Assembly (NCBI GenBank): GCA_963969595.1
Contig: OZ018414.1
Location: 24,163,660 to 24,227,659, forward strand
Direction of reading: 5' to 3'
DNA length: 64,000 nt
From: Neckera pumila
Lineage: Eukaryota > Streptophyta > Bryopsida > Hypnales > Neckeraceae
Shown here: piece after piece, positions 25,550 through 37,922 of the stretch
Layout: each line of letters starts with the position of its first letter
Numbering within the stretch: the stretch's first letter is position 1
Program-made: the position numbers and the translations under genes
Notes under the pieces: model-generated
Told to the model about the DNA's origin: nothing
Database searches by the model: none
Seen by the model: only the letters and a program-made list of their open reading frames with translations

Positions 25550-27224
25550 TCAGTCATGTTGTTTGATTCTGGAGATGTTTTCAGCACCTCTGTATTTAGC
25601 TAATATATGGTGAATGAGTCTTCTATAAATTATTCCTAATCTTCCTGGATGGTTTAGGGCGTTTCTAAGTTGTTCACTAATGCAATGTAAGTATGCATTT
25701 GTAAGTGAGAAGGCTTCTAACCCAAATAGTTCATGTGGAAGTTGTGCTATTATGTTTGCCATACATTTTGGTAGTCCACATATATTTTTTTGAATGCTGA
25801 TGATCTTTTTATCTAATTTTTTAATTGCTGATAAAGAATATAGAACTGCAAAGAAGCTGTAGGCTATGCCAGTTCTAATTATGGTATCTACCATGTTGAT
25901 TTTTTGTTTTATTGTGGCTGGACAATTTGTGAGTTGTGTGCATTAGTTAGTTGCTTTTTTAGTGGTGATGTGTGTCTGAAATTTCCACTTTAGTGAGGTT
26001 ACTAATTGTATATCTAAATATGTGTAGGATTCATTTTGGTGTAGAACCGGTATTGGTTGATTTTTGTAGCTAATATTTTTGGCTTGTATTTGAGTTTTGA
26101 AGGTGGTGGGTTTGGTTTTTGATTTGTTTGGGCATCCCGTGATAGCACATTTTGGTACTTTCAAGTCCATGCCGGCCCATTTGCAGTATTTGTCTAGTTT
26201 GTTTAGTTGAGATTGGATTGATTGGAGGTTATTTGATGTAGCTGCTAAGTCACCTGCATATGCTGCAGAACTAACACTTATTTTGGATGTACCAAAAATA
26301 TAGCCATTATTGCCTCTTTGGAGCCACTTTAGAAGTGGTTCTAGGAAGATAAGAAAAAGATATAGGCTTAGTGTGCCTCCTTGGATGGTGCCTCTTTGTA
26401 TTGGTATTGGTTTAGTTCTACCAAAATGTTTGCCAGTAAATATTGTGGTGGAGTGTGAATAAATATTTCCTATTAAAGCTACTACGTCTTTAGAGTATCC
26501 TAGATCTTTCATTATGGCTAGGAGTCTTGCATGATCTATGGAGCCAAATGCATTTTTGAAGTCTATATATAAAAGATATGTGTATTGATTTGTAAATTGG
26601 GCGTCTTCTAAAGCTGTGATGAGAAGTTGTAATTGTTGTAATGTGCTTTGTTCTGCTCTGAACCCTCTTGGCTATCATGTAGTATTTGGTGCTTTTTGCC
26701 ATAGCCAGAAAGGATTAGTATAAGGGTACTAGTGAAAAATTTATAGATAGTATTTGCAAGTGCAATAGGCTTGTGATTTGGTAATTGAGAAGGGTCACCT
26801 TTTTTATAAAGTAGTATGGTTAGACTAGTTTTCTAAGATCAGCTGGGATTTGTTTTTACTTATAGCAATATTTGAAAAACAGGAAAAGCAAGTTGTGGAA
26901 ACATTGTGGCATATTTTTTAGTATTACATTTGGAATTGCATCTGGGCTAGGGGTTTTGTTGTTGGCTAGGTGTTTTAAGCATATGTAGTATGTTTCTTTG
27001 CTAAAGTAATGGTGTAAAGGGGTGTCTGGAGTCCCTTGTTTGTCTATGATAAAACCATCTAAGTCGTGCCATGGATATTGTTGCACTCCACATGTACAAT
27101 GTGGTGGGTGTTCCGGTTGGTAATAACATGTTGGCACTATTGGTCTATTACTAATTGATTGTTGAATGTATATTATTTTGGCGATGTCTTTAGGGTCGGT
27201 TAGCAAGGTATTATGTCTGTCCAT
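25550..27224 (-). pseudogene. LINE reverse transcriptase domain
   Basis: Motifs in order on the minus strand: LANNKTPSPDAIPN (26940-26980), the usual NKTPGPDGIPN; motif A YIDFKNAFGSIDH (26530-26568); motif B IQRGTIQGGTLSLYLFLIFL (about 26338-26400); motif C, normally YADD, here YAGD (26249-26260) through a GAT-to-GGT change of the first catalytic Asp; then CKWAGMDLKVPKCAI (about 26130-26200), the LINE post-palm motif, followed by the thumb region to 25550. Frameshifts near 26.5-26.8 kb and several stops break the frame. The catalytic change alone should abolish activity. Confidence 0.9.
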
Positions 27225-27599
27225 GATGCAGTCTAGTGGAGGTGTATTAAGATTTTTGAATACTCTTTTGTTTATTTTTTGGGGGCTTTTTTTGTATAGT
27301 TGCCTATACTTTGAGATTGCTTTTTTGATACAAGTTTGAGTATACTGTGCAGTAATTTTACGGGCTTGTATGCTTGCAATTTTGACTAACTTGGCAAGTG
27401 TTTTAATCCATTCTTGTAGGTTGTTTTCATGTATTGCAGGTGGTGGGATGTAAACATGGGTGTGGTTTTGTAGTTCTTCTATTATTGGGTGTGTTGCCCA
27501 GTTTTTTGTGTTTTTTGTTATGTAGATTGCTTTTCTAATTAGATGGTAAGTAGAGAGGTGGGCTTTTCATTTTTTTTGAAGTTTTCTTAGTAAAAAACC

Positions 27600-28680
27600 A
27601 CCTTGTTGTGATGTACGATTTGTTAGTTGAGGGATTGGTGGTGCACTGCAATTTGCAATTATTTTATTTGATATATTTTGTATAAGGTGATCTAGAGCAA
27701 TACATGTTGTGTGCCATTGATGGTCTGTTAGGTGTTCATTTGTGAGAGTGGTGGTGAGTTCGTTTATTTGGAGTATGAGTTCTTCAAAGAATTGTGTTTT
27801 GAATTGTTCTATGTTTTTTTGTAGAATGGGATTTAGAATTCTTGGTGGTTTATTTTGTATTGATTGTATGGGACGTGCTAATAGTGTGTTTAATGGTATA
27901 TGTAATGTTACTGGTGAGTGATTTGAGTTTAGGTTGTGGTTACGGTTTGTAGTTGCTATATATAAAGCAGAATTGGGTGTGTTTATATGGTCACCATCTA
28001 TTAGGCTAGTTTGGGTATAGTTTTGACCACCTTGTCTAGAAAATGGGCTATTAGTAGGTATGTAAGTGAGTTGGAAGTTGGCTGTAAATGTATGCCATTC
28101 TATGTCTTCTGTTTAATGCGGGGTTATGTTAAATTTGTTTTATCTGCCAATGAGGGCAATGTCCTTGTTGAAGTCACCACACAAAATGTAAGTATGTTGT
28201 GTATGTAGGGAGATTTGATGGGTTATGTTTTGTTGGATTTTTGGTATCAATTGTAGATTGTTTAGATGTGAGGACATATACAGGTGGAATAGTAACCATG
28301 GTTGTAGCGGGTGATTGTTGATTTTTATGATTTGCAGGTATGGTGAGAATTCTGCTGAAGTTGCGATTTTAGTGATATTTCTAGGGTATGCATATTTTTT
28401 ATTTACAAAGGTGAGGAGTCCACCACGTTCTGGTGTATATGTTTTTTTTTGTTGTAGACATCTAGTTAATGTATGTGTGTTGTTGAATATAAGTTTATAT
28501 TGTGAAAATAGATTTTGGATGTAATGAGTGGATTTTGTTGCTGTTATTTTGGGTGCTATTATTGTAGGAGTGGTTGGTGTATGTGCTATTAGTTGTTCAA
28601 GGCTTGATAAAGATGTATTGATTGATGAAGCATTCCATATGGTGATGTACGTATTGGAATTGGTTGTTTGTAAATTTATT
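27600..28680 (-). pseudogene. LINE AP-type endonuclease domain
   Basis: Translation of the minus strand shows, in order, TYITIWNASSIN (28619-28654 region; the family's first strand with the metal-site Asn), YILCGDFNKDIALIG with the GDFN motif (28168-28179), and NSNHSPVTLHIP (27909-27926), matching the terminal S-D-H motif with Asn in place of Asp. These are the landmarks of the exonuclease-endonuclease-phosphatase fold that nicks target DNA in most LINEs. At least one in-frame stop lies between the second and third motifs. The length of about 250-300 codons is normal for the domain. Confidence 0.85.
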
Positions 28681-29104
28681 GTATGTGTTTTTCGGATACA
28701 TTGGACAGGGAAAGGGGGTGGAAATATTCTTCCAAGGTGTCATTACATTTTAATATTTCCATGAGCAAGTTCTTGGGTAAGTATGGAAATTTGTTGAGCA
28801 TGATTTGTAAAGTAGGTGGTTCATTTGTTTGCTTAATAAAGTCATATATTTCTTTATGTATGGAGTTGGGGGGTTCAATGAGTTTTTGATTTGTATTTCT
28901 AAATTGCATATATGGATGTGGTGTTGTAATGTGTCTTTCTAGTGGATTTTGTAGTAGAGCTAATCTTTCAAATAGGGACGTGGTCTAGTTTGGCATTGGT
29001 GCTTGTATTAATAATTGATCACATGTCTGTAATTGTGGGCTAATTGTGATAATGAGTGCTAATAGAATTCTTGGTGGTGGGTGATGTTGGTTTTGAGAAA
29101 TGTA

Positions 29105-29623
29105 TCATGATAAGTGTGGATAGTCTATGATTGTGTTGTTGTGTTGAGGGTGTGAGTTGTTTAGTAAAGGTGCAAATTTTTTTGCTAAGTATTGGTATTC
29201 AGGTTGTAGTTTGATTGTACATGATATAAAATATAGTTTCCATCTATTTTTATGAGCGGGTAGGTGTGTTGTGAGTATATTGGGCATGAGTTTTGGATTA
29301 GTTTCTATATCCCCACATAAGAGAAGTAGTAGGTGCATTGGAAGCTTTTTGTTATTATTTTTTGGAGAGTAGTGATTGTGGTAGTAATTGTTGATATTGT
29401 ATATAGAATATGGAGTGAATATTATTAACGTAGTGTATAGATTGAGCTTGTTGTGATTTTTTAGTAATGTACATATATTGGTGTATATTTTGTGGAAGAT
29501 ATGGTTGGTTTTTATGTTGTGTATGTGAACTTTATAGTTTATGACTTTAATCTTTTGTGGACTAAATAAGTTTGTCATGGTGCCTGTGGGTTTTGGAGAG
29601 CAATGACAAACATTTAGATGCAT
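29105..29623 (-). pseudogene. LINE N-terminal region with 2A-like motif
   Basis: An open frame of 172 codons, rich in His, Asn, Lys and Thr. Near codon 100 it contains LLLLLCGDIETNPKL (about 29281-29338). This resembles the 2A ribosome-skipping consensus (D-x-E-x-N-P-G-P), except that the final Gly-Pro is replaced by Lys-Leu, so skipping is not expected. N-terminal 2A-like sequences are known in some animal and trypanosome LINEs. The rest is unrecognised. A second open stretch in the following region (28676-28909) probably belongs to the linker before the endonuclease. Confidence 0.6.
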
Positions 29624-29650
29624 ACATGGTATTTGGTGTTGAATTGATGT

Positions 29651-31050
29651 TTGATTGTAAGATGTTTTGTTTCAGTGGCTATGCAAAAGCAAAGGTGTAT
29701 AAAGCTGTATGAAGGAAAAAATAATTTTTTAAATCTTGATGTGTGTATTGGAGTAGTTAAATGATAAGGTGTGTATTGTCAAGCTTTGATATCCTATGTT
29801 ATTTGCGTTGCGGTGGTTGGACTTAGATGAGATTGTAATATGGTGTATTGGAACCTTGGTAACAATTGTAGGGGCCCTCCCGGAAGCAATGATCTTTCGG
29901 GTATTACATGGGTTACAATTGTCACGCAAAAAAGAGTACTTAAAGGAATATAAAAATGTTGGAAAAGCGATAAACAAAATATTAGGGTTAGGGAACTTAC
30001 CTAGTTTGTTTGGGTGTTGCAACTTGGTGTTTTGGAGGTTGCTTCACTCGTGACGGTGGTGCATGGATCGCTGGGTGGAGGCGTTGGTTGTTCTTTGTGG
30101 GTTGCAAATTTGACTTTCGAGGTCAAACTGGAAGTTGTTGCACATCATCCGTCCCGCTCTTCTTTTGGCCCCCATGTACTGTTGCAAATTTGGGAACTTC
30201 TACTTTACGTTGTGGACGAAGGGCCATGGTTGTCATATCAGATGGAATATCACTGTTCACGGATAGAATCGGACCGATTAGGGCTGACTGGCTGCAAACT
30301 TCAGAGCCTTGTAACTTTTGCTAAAATTCTTCAAATCGGGCAAATTAGATGTTTTTTGGCATCACGTTATACTTGAAAGTGGTTTTTGGTAGTACAATTG
30401 GGAATTTGCTTGCCCTGTGCTGTGACACTCCTTTTGACTATCAATAAGACCCATGAAATAATTTTCAATATAACAATGTAACCATGTTGAATTGATTATT
30501 TTGTCAATTTTTGGTGTCCTTACCTCAATTCAGAAGCTATAAGTGCCGGTGTATACTATTTCATAAGTTCCAATTCTCCAAATTTTGGTTCAAGGCCAAA
30601 TCCTAACTTTTGGAGGTTATAGAAGGTGAATAAGAAATATTATATGTGAGGCTTAGAGCTTCATAGTGTAAAGACCAAAGGCCAATTCTAAGTCCCAATT
30701 CTATACCAATTATCAGGTCTCATTTCTGATAAATACTTCATCCATTCATGATGATCCCATATAGAATTTGTGCTTTGAGGATTTTTTCATTTAAATTTTA
30801 TAGTAAATAAAGTAACATAACTTCTATTTTGAATCATTCTAATATTTGGTCCCACTAGTGAAAATATGGTCAGCAAGGGAAATGATCCACATGACTAATT
30901 AGACTAATAGTGACTCTTCTTGTAGTCAAATCCTTTGATTTTTGCATATTATGTTTCTTATAGTATCCTGTATGTACAACACTCAAATTATAGTGAGTTT
31001 CAAGTTCATGATGAGTGTGGATCAAACTATTGCAAATTGCAAATATTATA
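29651..31050. other. LINE 5' flank and intergenic sequence
   Basis: 29.65-30.0 kb could be the LINE 5' UTR. 30.0-30.3 kb is slightly GC-richer with overlapping open frames on the plus strand, none recognisable. The rest is AT-rich with nothing seen. Confidence 0.4.
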
Positions 31051-31860
31051 CTCCCTTCGTCCCAAAATGACCTTTCTGTTGGACAAAATGCTCTGAATGA
31101 AGGTTGAAAATAACATTTTTTAAACCCATTTTATGTTGTAAGTAGAAGTCAATGTACTTCTATTGTCCTAAAAACTTTGAGTTTCAAAGCCCTTTCAAAG
31201 TGCAATTTGGGAGTTTTAAAATGTGGGATATTTGAGACATTTCCAAAAAATATTAGTAGGCACTTAATAAGTGAGTGTGAGTCGTCATATTGGTGGGCAA
31301 TTAGTATAGGCCCAAGACCATTGGTTTTGCCTCCCAGAGCTTCAATTCCTTTAATTGGACAACATTCAAAGAGATACAAAAAATTAAAAAAAATTTAATT
31401 GACCCCTTCGCTATAAAAAACTTGAGCCGTTTGACTTTTGGCTGTGATGCCATTGTAAGAAAATTAAAAAAAAAATAATTTAATTTAATTTTTTGAAAAA
31501 CAATAAATAAAATATTTTTAAACTGCCATTCTGACATGACATTACTAGTGATCACATGGGCTTGAATTTATTTTATTTTATTTTATAATATTTTATATCA
31601 TGTTATTACATTGCTACATGTATGTAATCAAACAACCTTCTATAGGCCTGAAATTTATCCGAACACAATCATTTCATTTATCATTTGATTGAAGATTGCA
31701 TGGATGGAGTGATATTTACTATTAGGAGTTGTTTTGTTGGTCCCAAGTAGCAACAAAAAATCAAATTTGACCAATTTGCAATGTCACAAAGTACAACAGG
31801 AAATCATTTGGCAAAATAAAGATTAAGGCCAACAAGAAGATCATTTTGGGACGGAGGGAG
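31051..31860. mobile_element. Stowaway/mariner-like element
   Basis: The left terminus CTCCCTTCGTCCCAAAATGA and the right terminus (complement of CTCCCTCCGTCCCAAAATGA) match the plant Stowaway/Tc1-mariner terminus, with TA on both sides (31049-31050, 31861-31862). At 810 bp it is longer than typical Stowaway MITEs. No transposase is recognisable, so it is a non-autonomous or internally decayed mariner derivative. Confidence 0.85.
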
Positions 31861-31862
31861 TA

Positions 31863-34800
31863 GTTGTTTACCCTAACCCATTTGTATCCATATGACTCTT
31901 TTTAAGACCATGATATTTGACTACTACTAATGCCAATATCATTGATTGGACCGAGGTTCATTAATCCTAGCTCAATGATAAGTGGTACTTTTACCTTCCC
32001 TATAAGGCTAATTGAATACCACATAATGATCCCCATATAGATCATTTTTGAATAATTTTGATTTGGTGAATCAAATTTGGAATCTTATAATCTAAAAATT
32101 AAAGTATATTGTATGGGTGGTATTTTTGAACACATAGTTGGTCAATCATATGCTCAAAAACACCACCAAAAGGTAATTTTTCAAACTACTAGATTTCTTT
32201 TTCAAATATAGGAATGAAATACTTATCTTTATATGTAGGTACAAAAAAATACATGAAATATATGGTTGTATGTGTATATGTATATATATCTCTATATGTA
32301 CACATCCATATCCAGAAAATTATATTTGTACCTATATATCTATTGTGGATCAAATATTATACCCGTGGATCTATCATTTGATTTGAAATAATTTTTTCTA
32401 TCAAGTAAGACCTTTAGATTCTCAAGATAGACTGGTGGCTAGTATTTTTGAAGGGATAGTAAGTAACCTTCTTATACATTCTACCATGGACTTATACAAA
32501 AGTGATGATTCTATAAAAAAAACTGACTTGTTCCCAATAACAAATGTAGTAGTAAAACAAATTTTGCAAGTGCTACTAATTTTTCATAAACATTGATAGG
32601 ATAAAATGATGTAACTTGAACTTTGCTAGGCATTGATATTATTAGTTTAAAGTGTCACTATTCATTGAGTGTTTCTTACTTTTGCCTTTAAAACTTTAAT
32701 TTTTTGAAGATAAAACAATCCAAATAAAAAAATGTCTTCCAATTCACAAGTTAAAAAATGATCATACAGATGGCAGTTTTCCCTTAAATATGATAATAAT
32801 GATCATCTAAGTATAAAGGTTCTAGAAATAGAAAAATCATTTTTCTATGCATAAATTAAAAATATCTCCACAGTTCAAACTCTTTTCACTTTGCAATTGT
32901 CCACCTCTTCTATTATATTAACCCCCGAAGTCCCAAGACCATTTTTCTGTCAAAAATCACTCAAAACTGCCATTTTCGTTGTGTTCATCCAAGAACACAA
33001 AAAAAAACATATTTTTAGAATCTAATTGTAAAATCTTGTACTTCACTTGTCAAAGATTATGTGGTAAAAATTTCATGAAGTTTGACCGTATAGATTGGAA
33101 GATATTAGCTTTCAAAGTTGAAAAAGAAAGTTTTCTTAAACACTAGCCTGCAATTTCAAATGACTTTGACCACTATTTGTGGAATTTTTTTGCACTGCAG
33201 ATATTGAATAAAAAAAATTTATGTTGAAGATGTGAGTTGAAAGTCTAGAAAAAAAATTTCAAAAAACGCACACTTGATTTTCATTCTTTAAAAAATTGTT
33301 AAGTAGAAGTTCTAGACTTTCAACTCACATCTTCAAATTATTAAGTAGAACTTCTACTTAAAAATTTATGTTGAAGATGTGAGTTGAAAGATTTAAAAAA
33401 AACTACTAAATTGTTAATAGCTCTTAGATGGGATTGAAACACAATAATCCCAATGGTAAGATTGTTTTAGCAAGCAAGCACAACATTCTCAAAAAAATTT
33501 TGTGAAATTTGTGAAAATTACATTCAAAAATGAATCCTACAAGTTATTTTTTTAAGAAGATGCTTAGATTGCCCAAAAAATGAGATTATCCTTAACTTTC
33601 TCATTATTATTCCAAATAAAATGAATCATGTAGACAAAAATATAAAATTTCAGAGAAAAAAAAATTAAAATTTATTTTGACCTTTTTTGCAAAAAATTTG
33701 TACTGCCCACAGAGTTTAGTTTGAGGTTTTTTGTGGTATTTTTGCTCCCAAGCACCAACTGAAATAGAAATTATATCCTCACGATGCTTATCAATTTTTC
33801 TATCTTATGGAAAAGTTTCAAAAAGTTTCACTAATTATTGAGGTCATAAGAACTTGCCCAAATTCTGATTTGTACCCCAAGGGGACAATTGGACTTTAGG
33901 GTTTAAGTTGTCCTATCAGAGAGGGTGGAAATGAGCTTCATCAAGAAAGTTAGTATCACTATGAAATAAAATTCACGTGAAAAGAGGTACAATAATATTT
34001 CAACCTTCACTAATTAAATTATTTTACGTATTGTGTGGTTTTGTCACATGCACTAATAGAAAAAATTAATGTAATTCAATCAAAGTAAAATTTCCTTGTC
34101 TATACAATTCAACCTCCTATAGACTTAGATGTAGGCTCTATGGTACTCGACAACTCTCAATCATCTCTCTTGTTTTGCCATTCAAAAGAAATTTGCATAA
34201 TATTCAATATCATTTCCATTCTTTGTCTTGCATAATCTTGCATAATGTTCCAATGACGCTAGCGTGTGAGCCTAGAAATGCAAGCCTACAAGCCTTGAGC
34301 CTAGATTTGTTGAGCCTAGAGCTCGGGAACAAAAAAAAATGGGATTGTAAAGATTATCCTTTAAGATTTTGAGAATAAGTGGTATTTTTTAGAAAAAAAA
34401 TTGAATTTTATGAAATTTTATTACCTATGACCGTGGAAAATATATGTACCCTATAACCATAGAAGATAAAGTAGTCCACTAAACCCAAAAAATTTCATCA
34501 AAGTCTTCAAGTGAATTATTCAATCAATTCAAATATTACTTCTCTAGACACTTTATCAATTTATTTCCTTTCATAAATTCAATTAGGAATTTCAGAACTT
34601 TGCATTTAGTAAGACTTGCAGAATTACAAAATCTTGCCATTTCCGGCCTTCATAAACCATTTCTCAACAATAAGTGTTATACCACTAATTAACCTCCAAA
34701 CAAACTCTGGAAGCAAAATATAGATATGAAAACATACTCTAAGAAAAATGCTATTAACAACTACAGTACTACCAAAACTAGTACAGACCTCTCTAGTTAG

Positions 34801-34900
34801 CCAATTTGAAAATCCCAGCCCTAGTAAGGAGAACTTCACTTCATTGAAGCTGAAGCTTGGGGCATGAATGAACTGGTCTTCCTCGGAATTCATCTTACAG
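31863..34900. other. Gene-free AT-rich region
   Basis: No gene is supported. It contains a third, diverged copy of the 11.5-kb dispersed repeat (about 32935-33700) and the hairpin-forming triplicate at 33222-33392. Confidence 0.45.
33222..33392. repeat. Three-copy repeat, direct-inverted-direct
   Basis: A 25-30 bp motif 'ttgaagatgtgagttgaaag' occurs at about 33224 and 33370 in direct orientation and at about 33317 inverted. Either outer copy can pair with the middle one, giving two alternative stems. It lies inside the dispersed-repeat region. Confidence 0.7.
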
Positions 34901-34939
34901 AAATACCTAAAAAGATAATATAGGTGTTTGCAATTCACA

Positions 34940-37922
34940 TACTACGGTTGATCACCAATTGTAGCCATGGCCATGTCAACAAATCTAGGGCAAGAACATT
35001 CTTGGAACATGCTAATAGAAATGTGGTAAATATTTGAAGAACTATCAGTTCCAATTTCCAAACATATTATAGCTCCAAGCCCTAGAAATGGTAGCATGGT
35101 AACATTGATGATGCTTCCCTTCACATTTCGAGCACTCTCCCACTTGTTTTGAGGTTCCGTTGTTGGTGCATTTGAGATCCTTCAAAAATTCTTTCCCTTC
35201 CAAGTTGTTGGATATTGATTTGGGTTTGCAGGGCTTCTATGCTCAAACATAGTAGGCTCAAAAACTCTCGACATGGTGAATAGACAATGTGGAGACATAG
35301 CCTCACGTGCTTATAGACGAAAACCCGCATCTTGAAGAAGAATCGTCTCTTGCCTTGTTAGATTTGTGCTTGTGAAGACTGGCCAAACTTTGGGAACTTT
35401 GGGCCAGTCTAAAATCCATGAGCGTTGAGATCCCATCACACATCGTCCTATGTCATCGGAACAAAACCAGAAGTTAGAGACAATCACCTTAGTGGAGTTA
35501 TACTCTTTCTTACTCCCGTGGTAGGTTGGAGCTGGAGTGCTGTTGGAGTTGGAATGTCGATTTACAATGTGAGCAAGGCATTTTTTCTTGGTTCCACGCT
35601 GCTGGGCATGGCACTTTGCAGCAGACTTGTGGGAGATTCTTGCAATGTGCCACTGTGACACATTACAATCTGACTCCATTACCGAGGTGACATGAGGAAC
35701 TTCTCCATTGGCAATGACTAAAGTTGGCTCTAATGCTGGAGAACAAGTAGATCTAAATCTAATTTGAACTCAAGGTTGTGAAAAATTAACCTTATCTGGT
35801 CGATGTGAATCACCATCTAAGCCGATGGGAAGATTCAACTTCCTCTTCAAACTTCCAAACACCTCCTCCTTCCAAGTGTGCACTATAAGAAACCCCTGTT
35901 TTAGATGACGAACCCTAATTTTTTATGACGGATTTTAGGTGATGTCAATGTTGACAACCCAAAAATTTTATGTTAACAAAAATGTACAATATAACATCAA
36001 TATTGACAATTCAATGTTTTTATGTCAACATTGATGTTACATTGGACATTTTTGTTGACATAAAAATTTTGGACTGTCAACATTGACATCACCTAAAATC
36101 TGTCATAAAAAATTTGGGCTCGTCACCTAAAATGGGGGTTTCTTATAGTGGTGGGACACGAGTGGCCATTCCATGAACCCCTTCCAATTGGTTCAAAGCC
36201 GCCATCAACTTCTTCGGATCTCTACTTCAACGAGCAACTCTCAATTTCAACTCCTGTTTTGAAGGCCCAGTCCCAGATGCTGATCCATTTAGATATGCTC
36301 AGTAATTTGTCATCTGCATAAAGGCTCGGATGCTATCATCACATGTAGCCGCGTACAAATCGTTTCCGCAATTTCCTAACTGTTGTAACCATTTGCTATA
36401 AATTGTCTCAAAGAGATTGCATGATGGCATATTTGCCTCTTCCTCAAGTGTCATGTTTTATATGTGTCAATTCTAGTAGTTAGATCATGCACAATTCAAA
36501 TTATAGAATTCAAAAATTATGACAAATACAATTTGTGATAGGATAAGAAAGACTCACCATCTGCCAAAAGCCAGGTGCCCACTGTTGATATCTGAAGTGC
36601 CAAAAAGCCAACCAAAGATCCAATTCTCGGATCCAATCTTCTGTAGCCGCTCCAATTGATAACCATGCTTGAATTGCAAAGTACCTTGTCTCTGCTTCTT
36701 CTCGTGTCTTGGCATCCTTATATTGCTTGCAAAATCAATCATGCTGGTATTGCAAGTCCGGCTTTATAAGTTTTTGAGTATGCTTGTGGAATGAATTGGT
36801 CCAGTGCAGTAGACATGTACGTTTGCGATTCTCCATGGGTTTCTTGGGGTCGCCTGATCCAAATACAATCCTCACAGCATTCCAGTTTGCCATCGCATCG
36901 TCTGCCAAAAATCCCTTGAAATTTGGATTCTCCACTCCATGTTTCTTCATGAGAGCAATCAAACATCTCCACATAATGCACTGAACCTCTATAGCCTTTG
37001 ATTGCGTGTCGCACACGGCAATCGTTTGAACCTTAGAGTATCCCGAGTTGTAGACATGACAAGCCATTGTTGTCCAATCCTTCACATGCTTCACATAATC
37101 GAACATCAACCATGCATTCTCAAGATCACTACTCGGTTGCATCTGGTGGACCAGATCCACTCCACTCCCAGGCCCCATTGTGAGCATCTTAAAAAGATAA
37201 ACCTTCTTCTTTCCTTGACCTAGAAATACATTGTCGTGTATGTATTCAATGGTAGAGTCCCGCTTCAAATTCATAATTCGGTCGATGATCCCACTAGTAC
37301 CAATATTCTGGAATGAAGAAATGATGTCCCTCACATTTGAAGAACTCCATATTTGAAACTTGTCCATGACCTCGTCAAGTGCTTTTCCCTCCAAGATCAC
37401 ATTAGTTCCAGGCCCTTTGTGAATCAAGTAGCTCTCAAGGAACTCCTTGCTAGCTGCCATAGTAATTGCTGAATTTGTTGCTGTTGGAGTCTTTGATACC
37501 TCTGCCCCAATGAGTGTTGATATTGTGTCCAATGATTTGCGACAAGAACCAAGAGCAACCTCATGAAAATGTGTTCCTAGATGTATGCACCGTTGAGTTG
37601 TTCCGTCCTTGCTCATAACATAATAAATCTGAGCTTGACAAAGATTTACACAAGTAGGAAGACTTTTGCATATCCTACAGAGGATGGTACTACCTACTAG
37701 AGGATTGCCACCAATTTTGAAAGAGTCCTTAGAACATCTAGACCACTCTATTTTGTTTTTTGAAGATGACCTAGTCAAGAAGTCACAATTCAAGTTCATA
37801 CATACTAATTGTCCAACGCAATGTGACTTCCTAAAAGTCAAGTTGTCCGAGTTATGGATATTTATGGTGAAAGTCCTACACCAAATGTTCCCATCATAAC
37901 ATTTGTCCATCACATCAAGCAT
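34940..37922 (-). pseudogene. MULE-like transposase pseudogene
   Basis: A 395-codon minus-strand frame (36735-37922) starts with a Cys-rich segment like the FAR1/GCM/WRKY zinc cluster (CMNLNCDF, CRICKSLPTCVNLCQA, then IHLGTHFHEVALGSC). A linker is followed by a region resembling the MULE DDE core: MACHVYNSGYSKVQTIAV, NFKGFLADDAMANWNAV and LLHWTNSFHKH. An in-frame TGA ends it, and the same frame resumes (KDAKTREEAETRYFAIQAWL, then DLWLAFWHFRYQQWAPGFWQ) to about 36530. Further downstream, beyond the CACTA MITE at 35881-36150, a frame at 35311-35679 carries CNVSQWHIARISHKSA and KCHAQQRGTKKKCLAH, which looks like a degraded SWIM-type finger, normal after a MULE core. A possible N-terminal extension lies at 38066-38356. 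The family is known to mobilise DNA by a DDE mechanism; this copy is inactive. Domain assignment is by motif similarity. Confidence 0.65.
35881..36150. mobile_element. CACTA MITE inserted in the MULE-like pseudogene
   Basis: 270-bp palindrome-like element that begins CACTATAAGAAACCCC and ends with ggggtttcttatagtg. The 3-bp target duplication GTG flanks it (35878-35880, 36151-36153). Internal halves are also complementary: 'ttaggtgatgtcaatgttgac' against 'gtcaacattgacatcaccta', counted as separate arms. It would form a near-complete hairpin if transcribed. No coding capacity. Confidence 0.9.

Larger units (their letters stand above)
22200..29650 (-). mobile_element. Decayed LINE with two endonucleases (Dualen/RandI-like)
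   Basis: One element of about 7.4 kb reads on the minus strand. In order it shows an N-terminal region with a 2A-like motif, an AP-type endonuclease, reverse transcriptase, RNase H, and a CCHC finger followed by a restriction-like endonuclease. LINEs normally carry either the AP-type or the restriction-like enzyme; both together with RNase H is the architecture described for Dualen (RandI) elements of Chlamydomonas. The frame is broken by scattered stops and frameshifts, and catalytic residues are lost in RT and RNase H, so it is dead. The upstream 5' end and 3' tail are not sharply defined; no poly(A) tail or target duplication was identified. Confidence 0.85.

Noticed and set aside
30014..30376. 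120-codon plus-strand frame near the LINE 5' flank
   Set aside because: Overlapping open frames on the same stretch, no recognised motifs; not separable from chance.
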